Source of the DNA: Planctomycetota bacterium
GTDB lineage: Bacteria > Planctomycetota > Brocadiia > SM23-32 > JAKLEA01
DNA: 64,000 nucleotides
Reading direction: 5' to 3'
Assembly: GCA_022711755.1 (NCBI GenBank)
Contig: JAKLEA010000018.1
Coordinates: 55,807-119,806 of the forward strand
A model generated the notes under the pieces. The model saw nothing but the letters and a program-made list of their open reading frames with translations, did no database searches and had not been told where the DNA came from. Below, one piece after another: positions 27,718 through 36,404 of the stretch; the first letter of the stretch is position 1, and each line of letters opens with the position of its first letter. Both the position numbers and the translations under genes were made by a program.

Positions 27718-30240
27718 ATGACGAGAGAGGCCAAACCTGACGATCCCGGCCCGGGCGCGGATAATCCGGCGCCGACTTCTCCTGGGAACCGGCCGCCACA
27801 CGCGATGCCCGCCCGCTTCACCCTGCCGCTTCTGCCCCTGCGCAACAGCGTCATGTTTCCAAATGCCATGATGCCCTTGTCCGTTGGGCGCGCGCGTTCC
27901 ATCAATGCGGTCGAGGCCGCTCGCGAGGGCAATAAACGCCTCGCGATACTCGCGCAGAAAGACCCTGAAACGGACGAACCCGGCCCTGAACAGCTTCAGA
28001 CAGTCGGCACGGTCGTCCAGATCGTCAAGGTCATCCGCGGCGCTGATGGGAATCTCAATGTCGTTGTAAAAGGCCTGTTCCGGTTCAAGGTTGAGAGCCT
28101 ATCCAATGGGACGGCCTATGCCCAGGTCACGGGATATCGCCTCCAGGAAATACTCCGCCCCGGCACACAGGTCGAAGCGCTGACACGCACTGTTAAAAGC
28201 CTCGCCTCCAAAGTGTTCAAGCTTGGTTCCGGCGGCGCTCCGGAATCCATGGCTGTCCAGAGCGGCATCGAGGCCGCACCCGGTTCCGGAATGATGGCCG
28301 ATCTCGTCGCTTCGCATATCAATTTCAGCCTGGAGGATAAACAGGCCCTCCTTGAGGAAATTGACGTAAGCCGGCGGCTTGACAAGCTGGTTGAACTCCT
28401 AAACCGCGAAATCGAACTCCTGGACCTTACCAAAAAGATCGAGTCCAAGGCCAAGAAGTCCATGGACAAGGTCCAGCGGGATTACTACCTTCGCGAACAA
28501 CTCAAGGCCATCCGCCGCGAGCTTGGCGAGGAGGACGGAAGCGACGGGGAACTGGACGAATTGCGCGAGAAGCTTGACAAAGCCGGCCTGCCTCCGGATG
28601 CCCGGAAGGAAGCCGACCGGGAAATCTCCCGCCTGTCCCGCATCTCCATGGCGTCTCCGGAATACACTGTTGCGCGAACCTACCTGGAATGCCTCGCTGA
28701 ACTTCCGTGGAACGTCTCAACAGAAGACAATCTTGACATTGCCAACGCGAAGAAAGTGCTTGACGACGACCATTACGACCTTGAGAAGATCAAGGAGCGC
28801 ATCCTCGAATACCTGGCAGTGCGCAAGCTCAAGAAGGACATGAAAGGCCCCATTCTCTGCTTCGTCGGCCCTCCGGGCGTGGGCAAGACATCCCTCGGTC
28901 TGAGCATAGCGAGGGCCTTGGGGCGCAAGTTCATCCGGATGTCCCTCGGCGGCGTCAAGGACGAGGCGGAAATCCGGGGCCACCGCCGGACCTACATCGG
29001 CGCGCTTCCCGGGCGCATCATTCAGGGCATCCGCAAAGGCGGCTCCAACAACCCCGTCTACATGCTGGACGAGATTGACAAGCTCGGTTCAGACTTCCGT
29101 GGCGACCCGTCCGCCGCGCTGCTGGAAGTGCTTGACCCGGAACAGAACGATACTTTCACGGATCACTATCTGGACGTCCATTTCGATCTGTCCAAGGTGA
29201 TGTTCATCACCACCGCCAACACGCTGGACACCGTGCCCCCGGCGCTCAAGGACAGGATGGAGGTTATTGAACTGCCGGGCTATACGGAACTGGACAAATA
29301 CTACATCGCCCGCAAGTTCCTCGTCCCGAAGCAGATCACAGAGAACGGTCTCACGCCTAAGCTGATCCTGATCAACGCCTCGACGATCAAAAGACTCATA
29401 TCGCAGTACACGCGCGAGTCCGGCGTTCGCCAGCTTGAGCGCTCCATCGCAGAAATATGCCGCAAGGTGGCCAAGAAAGTCGCCGACGGCAAGACCGGCA
29501 GAACGGAAGTCGGCGCCATGAGTCTGCCGGACCTGCTAGGCCCGCAGAAGCATTTCCCGGAAATGGCTGAGCGGGAGAGCGAACCCGGAGTGGCGACTGC
29601 GCTGGCGTGGACGCCCGCCGGCGGCGAAATCCTGTTCATAGAAATAACCCGCATGTCCGGCAAGGGAGAGTTGATCCTCACCGGCTCGCTGGGCGAAGTC
29701 ATGAAGGAAAGCGCCCAGGCCGCCATGACCTATGTCAAGTCCCGTGCCGCGCAACTGGGCGTTGACCCCGCTGTTTTCGAGAGCAACGATCTGCATATCC
29801 ACGTCCCAGCAGGAGCCGTGCCGAAGGACGGCCCTTCGACAGGGATCGCAGTGTTCGTCGCGCTTGTCAGCCTCCTGACCGGCAGGCCCGCGCGCAAGGA
29901 AGTGGCAATGACCGGGGAAGTGACCCTGCGCGGAACAGTCTTGCCCGTCGGCGGCATCAAGCAGAAGATTCTTGCCGCGCACCGAGCCGGAATAACGGAC
30001 ATCATCCTGCCCCGCCTGAACGAAAACGACCTTATCGAAATTCCTGCGGAGGTGAAGTCAAAACTCATTTTCCATAAGGTCTCGAAGATGGAGCAAGTGT
30101 TGTCGTTGGCCTTCGAACTAGCGCCGGCGGTTCAGAGCGTGTCAACCGACACGGAAGAAAATTCAGAGAAGCCGCAACCGACGCCGGAAGCCTTCCCGGG
30201 CCGTCCCCCGGACGCCCCGGCTCCGCATACGAACGTCTGA
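27718..30240 (+). CDS. lon: ATP-dependent protease Lon (La)
   Basis: Cytoplasmic quality-control protease of 840 residues. A LON substrate-binding domain (about 35-230) is followed by a coiled coil, an AAA+ module with Walker A GPPGVGKTS near residue 383 and Walker B YMLDEIDKLG, and the S16 protease domain. The catalytic dyad is S707 in PKDGPSTG and K750 in GGIKQKILAAHR, spaced exactly as in E. coli Lon. ATG 27718 is preferred; GGGGAG lies 11 bases upstream. The C-terminal 35 residues are a Pro/Thr-rich tail. Converges on the MttB homologue. Confidence 0.96.
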   Translation: MTREAKPDDPGPGADNPAPTSPGNRPPHAMPARFTLPLLPLRNSVMFPNAMMPLSVGRARSINAVEAAREGNKRLAILAQKDPETDEPGPEQLQTVGTVVQIVKVIRGADGNLNVVVKGLFRFKVESLSNGTAYAQVTGYRLQEILRPGTQVEALTRTVKSLASKVFKLGSGGAPESMAVQSGIEAAPGSGMMADLVASHINFSLEDKQALLEEIDVSRRLDKLVELLNREIELLDLTKKIESKAKKSMDKVQRDYYLREQLKAIRRELGEEDGSDGELDELREKLDKAGLPPDARKEADREISRLSRISMASPEYTVARTYLECLAELPWNVSTEDNLDIANAKKVLDDDHYDLEKIKERILEYLAVRKLKKDMKGPILCFVGPPGVGKTSLGLSIARALGRKFIRMSLGGVKDEAEIRGHRRTYIGALPGRIIQGIRKGGSNNPVYMLDEIDKLGSDFRGDPSAALLEVLDPEQNDTFTDHYLDVHFDLSKVMFITTANTLDTVPPALKDRMEVIELPGYTELDKYYIARKFLVPKQITENGLTPKLILINASTIKRLISQYTRESGVRQLERSIAEICRKVAKKVADGKTGRTEVGAMSLPDLLGPQKHFPEMAERESEPGVATALAWTPAGGEILFIEITRMSGKGELILTGSLGEVMKESAQAAMTYVKSRAAQLGVDPAVFESNDLHIHVPAGAVPKDGPSTGIAVFVALVSLLTGRPARKEVAMTGEVTLRGTVLPVGGIKQKILAAHRAGITDIILPRLNENDLIEIPAEVKSKLIFHKVSKMEQVLSLAFELAPAVQSVSTDTEENSEKPQPTPEAFPGRPPDAPAPHTNV

Positions 30241-30306
30241 TGCCTGAGCCGCCTTTGCGCGATCCAGGCATGGCATATCATTCAGAATGTATTTCGACGG
30301 ACTGCC

Positions 30307-30330
30307 GTTCATCCGTGTTTATCCGCGGTT
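30307..30330. repeat. Short CGGAT-AACA repeat overlapping the mttB-like stop codon
   Basis: The minus strand reads AACCGCGGATAAACACGGAT followed by GAAC: an imperfect tandem of CGGATRAACA. It supplies the TAA stop of the MttB homologue. Similar strings are dispersed in many environmental bacterial genomes (recollection, not searched). Confidence 0.4.
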
Positions 30331-31776
30331 CAAAGCCTTCTCCTGCGCCCGGGCCGCAATCCTCCCCAGTTCCGTCTTCTGCCCCTCGCTGAGATATTGC
30401 GTCGCGGGGCGGTTCAGTATCTCCCGCGCGGCGTCGCGGGCGCGTTCGCGCATGTCCTTCCCTCCCCCGGCCATCCACTGATCCCACTTGTGCCGGTTCG
30501 TGACCTTCGGCGGCCAGTAGGTCCGCCGCAGATGCCGCAGCGTATGCTCGTGCGCCAGGTAATCCGAACTCGCCGGCCCGATTTCCCTGATAACATCGAG
30601 GGCGATCGCGTCGTCATTTACCTCCAGCCCGCGCGTTATTCGGAACGCCGCCCCGATGATCTCGTTGTCAATCACGCACTGCTCGTATGACGCCATGAGC
30701 ATCTGTTCCATCATGCCGACGGAGAGATGGATGAAATTCGTCCCGGCCAGCGCGTTGACGAGCGCCTGCAAGGCCCGCTCGTAGCCCGCCTGGGCATCCG
30801 GCAGCGTCGCGTCAATGCCCGTGCCGCCCTGGAAGGGGAGCCTGTAGAACCGCGCCATCTGCGCCGTCGCCGCGTGGATGATTCCGGTCTCCGGCGCGGC
30901 TCCGGAATAATTGCCCGTCATCATGTCCGTTATGCCCGACGCTATCGCGAAAATGCATGGATGCCCCGGCGCGAGAATCTGCGTCAGAACCACGCCGGTC
31001 AGCACGTTGGCGCACTCCTCGACGAGCGTCCCTGCAATCGTGATCGGCGTCGTCCCTCCGGCCTGTGCGTCAACCTCGATGTAGACCGGGATGCCGTATT
31101 TGACGCACTCCATGACCTCCTCAAGTCGAATGCCGGGATGCAGCAGGGGGCTTACCATGCAGGCTACGATGGTGAAAATCGGGCGCTTCTTCAGCGCGCC
31201 GGCGGAACCGAGAATCACCGACGCCATCTCAACCTGATCCCGGATTGACTGCGCCCCCTGCCCCTGGGAGTAGTAGTTGCGCGACGTGTTCGGCACGACG
31301 TTGGCAAACAGGATGCGGTCGAAACCCTCCTGCGGGATTTCCTGCGGAATGGCGATTGCGTGCATGATGTGCAGGTTCTCAAGTGCGTCCTGCAGGCGAG
31401 TCAGGTCTACCAGGTCGCGCAACGTCGCCGGCTTGCGATTGCCGTCAAGGTCCAGAACGTAGAGCGCGCTTGATCCGCCGATTGTGTAGACGCTTTCAAG
31501 GTCCACGTTAACGTCGCAGTCGGGCAGTTGCCCCGCGAGCGTGAATTGTGAAGGGGCGGTGGAAAGAGCCTTTGTCAGAACGCTTTCGGGCACGCGGACA
31601 AGGTTGTTGGCGAAGTCAACGCGGCATCCGCCGTCCGCCATCGCCTCCAGCGCTGGGCGGTATTCCATCCTCACGCCGACCTCTTCCATGACGCGGATTA
31701 CGGCGCGATGTATGCGCGCGATGTCGTCGTCGCCGAGAAACCTGAGTTGTCCGCCTCGAAGCCTTTCAATCGCCAT
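30319..31776 (-). CDS. MttB-family (trimethylamine methyltransferase-like) protein, no pyrrolysine
   Basis: TIM-barrel methyltransferase of 485 residues in the MttB superfamily. These enzymes move methyl groups from quaternary or tertiary amines to a corrinoid protein. Typical blocks include TIGGSSALYVLDLDGNRKPA, YYSQGQGAQSIRDQ and QGGTGIDATLPDAQAGYERA. The frame is continuous without an internal amber codon, so this is a non-pyrrolysine member like glycine-betaine methyltransferases; the real substrate is unknown. AAAGGCGG precedes the ATG by six bases. No corrinoid-binding protein gene is adjacent. Downstream of the GH38 and UroD-like genes on the same strand. Confidence 0.85.
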   Translation of the reverse strand: MAIERLRGGQLRFLGDDDIARIHRAVIRVMEEVGVRMEYRPALEAMADGGCRVDFANNLVRVPESVLTKALSTAPSQFTLAGQLPDCDVNVDLESVYTIGGSSALYVLDLDGNRKPATLRDLVDLTRLQDALENLHIMHAIAIPQEIPQEGFDRILFANVVPNTSRNYYSQGQGAQSIRDQVEMASVILGSAGALKKRPIFTIVACMVSPLLHPGIRLEEVMECVKYGIPVYIEVDAQAGGTTPITIAGTLVEECANVLTGVVLTQILAPGHPCIFAIASGITDMMTGNYSGAAPETGIIHAATAQMARFYRLPFQGGTGIDATLPDAQAGYERALQALVNALAGTNFIHLSVGMMEQMLMASYEQCVIDNEIIGAAFRITRGLEVNDDAIALDVIREIGPASSDYLAHEHTLRHLRRTYWPPKVTNRHKWDQWMAGGGKDMRERARDAAREILNRPATQYLSEGQKTELGRIAARAQEKALNRG

Positions 31777-31864
31777 GTCATGCCGCCTTTAATGAAAACA
31801 AATCGCGAATCCAGCCAGTCGCGCAGGCGTGATTCTGACGCCTGCGATTCGACCGGGGACGCGC

Positions 31865-34342
31865 TTATCTTTCAATCAGGTTCGTCTCCCTGATCCTGCC
31901 GGTCTTCGGATCAACCAGCAGCGTCTTGATTTCAAATCCACCGAGCGACGCCTTCGCGCTCGTTCCCAGCGCCGGCAGTTCGAGCGTCGTTTCCCGCGCC
32001 GCGCCTGTCGGCTCGAACAGCCGTATCACAAACTCGCCCGAATTTTCCGCCTTCTTGAACGCCGTCAATTGAACGGTCGGATCGCTCAAAATGGCCAGCG
32101 GCTTCGGCGCGGTTCCCAATCCGGATGGGAAGTATGACAGCGCCATCGGTTCTTCGTTATGGGCCAGCGCTTCGCTGTCAATTGCCGCCATCCTCTCGTT
32201 GAAGGGCGATCCCTTCAGCCAGAAGCGGAAGAACCTTTCGCCCTGGTCAATGCGCGTCGTGAAGCGATCCTGCCGCACAATCGGACGGTTCCCGATCGGG
32301 TGCCCGGCGTAGGCGGCGGACCTCATCAGCGTAAGACGCATCTCCCCGTCCCGGAAGTCGGAGCCGTATGACCCCTCGTTCACGCAGGAAAAGGCATGAT
32401 CCTTCGAGCGGGAGACTGCGGCAACCCACTTCTGCGCGACGACCTCCTTGCCGCCCGTCGGAAGGCTGTCCGCCCCGTATGCCACCTGCCCCATGTATCC
32501 GCCGTCGGTGAAAACCGTCGGGACGCGAAGCTTGAGCATCCGGTTCTTCTCGTTCCAGAAGACACGGACGTTCACCTCGATCTCCGTCCCCCGCCTGGGC
32601 AGCTTGTAAGTCTGGCAGATGAACGAATCGCCCCATTCCATCAGCGATTCGATCACGGTCCTGACCTCTCCGTCCTCGATCACGCGGACGGGGGGGAGGG
32701 CCTGCGCAGACACCCCGGCGAAGCGCGCCGCGCGCTCCGGCGTCATCGCCTTGAACGTTCCAGCAACCTTGTCGAATCGCTGGACGGCCATCTCCCACGG
32801 GTCCGCGCTGTCCTCCAGAATCGTGGGCGCAAACGCCCCGGCCTTCAGATAATCCGTTCCGCCCGCCTTGTAACAGTCCATCAGGCCGGTTTCGCAATTA
32901 ATGACAACCTCCAGATCGTCGGTCTTGAAGCGCAGCTTCCCATCAACCGGCTCAAGCTGCGTTTTCGGTCTGGCCGGCAGGACTTCGACGCGGCAGTCGA
33001 AACGGTTCATGCGCGACGGTTCCAACGTCGCGCTGAAGACGACGCGCTTGCGCCAGTCCAGGTTCAGATTGCCGTACTCCTTCTCCACCTGGCAGGGCAG
33101 ACGCCGCCCATCCTGATAAACATGCGGCATCGTGAACACGTCATTCCAGTTCTGCCCGGCGAGCATAAATTCGCACTCGAACACGCCGCTGATCCTGCGC
33201 GGGTGGGGGTTATACACGAGGATCGGGATTTCGCCCTCAACCGCCGTTTTCTGTCCGGACGCCAGAGCGAAGAAAGCGCGCGCCTTCAGCCGCGAGACGA
33301 TCTCAAGCCCGTGGTCCATCAGCCGCAGGGCCATGTCCTCGACGGGCTGAACGGACGAACCGGGCAGGATGTCGTGAAACTCGGCAAACAGCAGATCGCA
33401 GAGCGCCTCGTGAATCTCCCCGGCGGGGTAGTCCGCCAGTCCGGAGATTGCGGCGTGGGACATCATCTTTTCCAGCGCGTAAATTTCGTTCTCAAGCTCG
33501 CGGTGCTTCTGCTTAAGCCTGACCTGTGACGTGTAGCAACCGACCGCCCATGCGTTGATGTCGCCCTCATGGCGCGGAAGAGGAATCTCCTTCTCTCGCA
33601 GTTCGTTGAAGTAGGCCTCCGGAGTGGAATGGATGATGCGCCAGTCGCCCGTCTCCCTCGCCAGCGAGTCAAGATCGTTCAGGTCAACGCGAGAAGGCCC
33701 GCCGCCGTGGTCTCCGACCCCCCAGAGGACAAGACCGACCTTGCGGTCGCGATTGCGGTCCATCCACCCCTTGACCTTCTCCCGCGCATGGCCTCCCTGC
33801 GAGCAATAAAACTCCGATGAGCGATGCCCTATGATCTTCGATCCGTCGTAGCCCACCCACTCGAAATCATCCGACGGCAGGGGGCAGTCGTTGTTGTCCG
33901 GACGGCAGAAGAGATACGAATCGTATCCCGACCGGGCGAGTATCTGCGCCAGTCCGCGCGTGTGCCCGAAGGGATCGAAATTGATCGCAGTCTTTGGTTC
34001 CGCGCCGAATTTCTCGCGGAAGTAATTCCTGCCGACAAGAATCTGGCGCGCGAACGACTCGCCGCTGGGCATGTTGCAGTCGGGCTGGAGGTACCATCCG
34101 CCCATTATGTGCCACTTGCCATTCTTCACGAGCCGCTGTATCCGCGCGAAAAGCTCCGGCGCATACTCTTCAACCCACTTGTAGAGTATCACCTCGTTGT
34201 GGTTAAAGATGAAGGCGTCGTTTGCTTCGCAAAAATCGGCGGCGACCCTGAATGTTGAAATCGCCTCCGCCGCCCCCTCCTCCCACTCCCACTGCCAGAC
34301 GGGATCGAGGTGCGCGTTGCAGATCAGATGAAGCGTTCTCAT
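31865..34342 (-). CDS. Alpha-mannosidase, glycoside hydrolase family 38
   Basis: An 825-residue retaining alpha-mannosidase, cytoplasmic since no signal peptide is seen. The zinc site begins with H11 and D13 in NAHLDPVW. D88 in QPDCNMPSGES is the expected nucleophile, and NFDPFGHTRG at 121-130 is conserved. C-terminal beta domains follow. The ATG at 34342 has GGAG ten bases upstream and begins exactly with the family N-terminus; longer upstream versions would add unrelated sequence. It would release alpha-mannose from glycans or mannosylglycerate-type solutes. It lies 52 bases after the UroD-like gene and 88 bases before the MttB homologue. Confidence 0.92.
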   Translation of the reverse strand: MRTLHLICNAHLDPVWQWEWEEGAAEAISTFRVAADFCEANDAFIFNHNEVILYKWVEEYAPELFARIQRLVKNGKWHIMGGWYLQPDCNMPSGESFARQILVGRNYFREKFGAEPKTAINFDPFGHTRGLAQILARSGYDSYLFCRPDNNDCPLPSDDFEWVGYDGSKIIGHRSSEFYCSQGGHAREKVKGWMDRNRDRKVGLVLWGVGDHGGGPSRVDLNDLDSLARETGDWRIIHSTPEAYFNELREKEIPLPRHEGDINAWAVGCYTSQVRLKQKHRELENEIYALEKMMSHAAISGLADYPAGEIHEALCDLLFAEFHDILPGSSVQPVEDMALRLMDHGLEIVSRLKARAFFALASGQKTAVEGEIPILVYNPHPRRISGVFECEFMLAGQNWNDVFTMPHVYQDGRRLPCQVEKEYGNLNLDWRKRVVFSATLEPSRMNRFDCRVEVLPARPKTQLEPVDGKLRFKTDDLEVVINCETGLMDCYKAGGTDYLKAGAFAPTILEDSADPWEMAVQRFDKVAGTFKAMTPERAARFAGVSAQALPPVRVIEDGEVRTVIESLMEWGDSFICQTYKLPRRGTEIEVNVRVFWNEKNRMLKLRVPTVFTDGGYMGQVAYGADSLPTGGKEVVAQKWVAAVSRSKDHAFSCVNEGSYGSDFRDGEMRLTLMRSAAYAGHPIGNRPIVRQDRFTTRIDQGERFFRFWLKGSPFNERMAAIDSEALAHNEEPMALSYFPSGLGTAPKPLAILSDPTVQLTAFKKAENSGEFVIRLFEPTGAARETTLELPALGTSAKASLGGFEIKTLLVDPKTGRIRETNLIER

Positions 34343-34394
34343 GGGCGTCTTTCTCCGAATTGACTGTCGTTGAAGGTTTTCCGGACCATGCGGG

Positions 34395-35369
34395 TCAGGC
34401 GGCAATCTCCTTCGCCTTTTCCAGGATCGCCGCTGCCTTGCCCTCGTCCTGAGGCCATGTCAGATAGAACGAAATTGTGTACGGACGGTATGATGCCAAT
34501 CGTTCGTACATCGTCTTCAATTCCGCGGGTTTCATGTCCCGCATGTGCCACGATTGAATCCGCAACTGGAACGGGCATGGGCATGACCGGGCAAGCGACG
34601 GCGGGTCGAGAAACTGGTCTGCGCTCGGATCGAACGCCTCGATTCGCAACTGCTTCAGGCGCGACAGATGAGCCTCGCGCAGCAGTTCGCTGTGCAGGTG
34701 CCGTCGCGTCGCCTCAAGTCCGTCGTAATAAATCTCCCAGTAAGGCAGTACGAATTCGTCGAACATCGCCGGCGGGAACATCCCGGCGAAGTCGTCGCAT
34801 ATGCCCGCCGCCCCTGCTTTCCATGCCTTTCCGGTCTCGAGTTCATACGCTGCGCGGATGAATTCGACCGCTGATCGCGCCGAGAATTCCAGGAGTTTCT
34901 TTGCCCGCGCCGGGTCCTCGTAAGGCAATATGAAGAAATCCTGCCCCATTAGCAGCGCTGCGGTCGTCACCGGGCCTTCCACCCCCAGGCAGGCCCCGGC
35001 ATTCAATCCCGGACGAAGGCGGTTCAATTCGTCCCGGACCCGCAGCCTGCGGGGATTGGTGCCGACCGCGAAGTAGTCCCTCGGTGCGCGAAGGTTATCT
35101 ATGTCAGAAGGCGTCCGGATGCGCGGCAACGGTTTCGGCTCCGAGTCGCCGGGGAACGCGATCTCGCACCCGAGGGCCGAGACGTGCCCGTAGCTGAATC
35201 CCGCCAGCCTCGGTTTCGGCGGCGGCGATCCTATCCGCTCGGCTGCCTGCGCCGTAGCGTCAAACGCCTTCAGAATCGCCCCCGTGTTCCAGTAAAGATC
35301 GTCCAGCGTCACGCCGCCGTATCTTGCCACGGCCGTGTCCGCGATTCCGAATGTGTAATTCTGTCCCAT
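34395..35369 (-). CDS. Uroporphyrinogen decarboxylase-like protein (methyltransferase-like URO-D fold)
   Basis: A 324-residue protein of the URO-D superfamily, which includes haem-pathway HemE and corrinoid methyltransferases such as MtaA and CmuA. The usual HemE N-terminal substrate-binding arginine motif is not apparent, so a haem role is unlikely. The start at ATG 35369 follows the gluzincin gene stop by 14 bases. Its ribosome binding region is an uninterrupted run of twelve G residues. Placement beside GH38 and the MttB homologue suggests a catabolic or methyl-transfer role (inference). A second divergent relative lies at 56103-57182. Confidence 0.7.
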   Translation of the reverse strand: MGQNYTFGIADTAVARYGGVTLDDLYWNTGAILKAFDATAQAAERIGSPPPKPRLAGFSYGHVSALGCEIAFPGDSEPKPLPRIRTPSDIDNLRAPRDYFAVGTNPRRLRVRDELNRLRPGLNAGACLGVEGPVTTAALLMGQDFFILPYEDPARAKKLLEFSARSAVEFIRAAYELETGKAWKAGAAGICDDFAGMFPPAMFDEFVLPYWEIYYDGLEATRRHLHSELLREAHLSRLKQLRIEAFDPSADQFLDPPSLARSCPCPFQLRIQSWHMRDMKPAELKTMYERLASYRPYTISFYLTWPQDEGKAAAILEKAKEIAA

Positions 35370-35371
35370 AT

Positions 35372-35383
35372 CCCCCCCCCCCC
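35372..35383. repeat. G12/C12 homopolymer between gene stop and next start
   Basis: Twelve consecutive C on the plus strand (G on the coding strand) lie between the gluzincin stop codon and the UroD-like ATG, ending two bases before the start. It is the longest homopolymer seen in the window and forms the Shine-Dalgarno region. Confidence 0.85.
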
Positions 35384-36391
35384 TCACATTCTGGCGGCGT
35401 GTTCTCGCCACATCGCCTCGAACCTTTTCATTGGCATGCGATACGCCGTCCCTATCGCTTCTTCCTCGGTCTTGCCCGTCTTGACCTCGTCAACGAACCG
35501 GGCGAACTTGCGCGCGTCAATCCGTATCATGAAATCCACCACGCTCCACGCCAGGGCGTAGCTCTTATGATCGTCCCCGCGGATTGACTGGAATACGAAT
35601 ATCTCCGACAGCATCGGCAGATTCCCGATTCTAAGCTGCCCCCTGATGATTTCGGCCTGCGAACGCCCCAGCCCAAGCTCCGGATACCCCCTTATTTCCA
35701 TGAATTGCGCCAGCCCTTCATGAAGCCACACCTTCGCGTTGCCGGTAGTCCTGTAATACTCCAGGAATGCGTGCGTCAACTCATGCACAAGGACAGACCC
35801 CATCACCGGTTTTGCATCCCTGACATCCGGCATCGCCCCTGCAATCACGACCCGCCCGCCCCTCCGCGCGAAGAATGCCTGTGCCTTGGTCAGGTCTGGC
35901 AATTCCGCGATCTCCGTGCAGAATCGCTCGTACGTCTTGCGGCTGGTGAAAACGAAAACGATGCACTTGCCCTCCCACAACTCATCCTCCGGAGCAAGCT
36001 CAAAGACATCCCTGCTCAACCATGTGAATGCGTCTTGAAGCGCCTTCAGCAGCGGGCCGGTTTCCCCCGGCATGTCCGTATAAAGGATGAACTCCTCAGA
36101 CTCGTCGGCTGCTAGTATCACGCCAAGCTTTTCTCTGGCTGCATCGGCATTCTTCCTCTGGTCAGCCAGAACAGACTCGTCCTTCGGTCTTGATTCCTTC
36201 TTTGCTTTGCCCCTTGCGGTGGTCTTCTTTGCAGTCGCCGGAGCCTTCCGGGTCGGTTTTACGGAAGGCTCATTCTTTATCGGCGCGGCCTTCTTTCCGT
36301 CCTCGTTCGCGCATGTCTTCTGCGCTGATATTAGCGTGGTCAGCGCAATACAGACAATAAGACGAAGCATGCCGGCTAGCTCCACTGTCAT
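35384..36391 (-). CDS. Secreted gluzincin metalloprotease-like protein (peptidase MA-like)
   Basis: An exported protein of about 335 residues. A hydrophobic signal (MLRLIVCIALTTLISA) is followed by a Lys/Ala/Pro-rich linker (about 30-75) and a gluzincin domain with HELTH, then WLHEGLAQ supplying the glutamate ligand 18 residues later. This matches peptidase-MA-like proteins of unknown substrate. Two starts are plausible: ATG 36391 (GGAG eight bases upstream) and ATG 36370 (GGAG nine bases upstream), the latter giving the more classical signal peptide. It follows hflX by 13 bases, so the two are probably co-transcribed. Confidence 0.75.
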   Translation of the reverse strand: MTVELAGMLRLIVCIALTTLISAQKTCANEDGKKAAPIKNEPSVKPTRKAPATAKKTTARGKAKKESRPKDESVLADQRKNADAAREKLGVILAADESEEFILYTDMPGETGPLLKALQDAFTWLSRDVFELAPEDELWEGKCIVFVFTSRKTYERFCTEIAELPDLTKAQAFFARRGGRVVIAGAMPDVRDAKPVMGSVLVHELTHAFLEYYRTTGNAKVWLHEGLAQFMEIRGYPELGLGRSQAEIIRGQLRIGNLPMLSEIFVFQSIRGDDHKSYALAWSVVDFMIRIDARKFARFVDEVKTGKTEEEAIGTAYRMPMKRFEAMWREHAARM

Positions 36392-36404
36392 CGCTGGAAC
36401 TCCA

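Noticed and set aside
27554..27721. Short open frame ending on the lon ATG (ATGA-type overlap), possible leader peptide
   Set aside because: Its first ATG lies in the -10 hexamer and would not be transcribed; internal ATGs have no ribosome binding site. The long leader is noted but a coding role is not supported.
30319..31776. Pyrrolysine (UAG) readthrough in the MttB homologue
   Set aside because: The frame is complete at 485 codons without an internal amber codon, as in non-pyrrolysine MttB relatives.
32396..33529. Open frame of 377 codons on the plus strand within the GH38 gene
   Set aside because: Antisense to an intact GH38 with catalytic motifs; composition is Arg/His/Leu-rich as in shadow frames.
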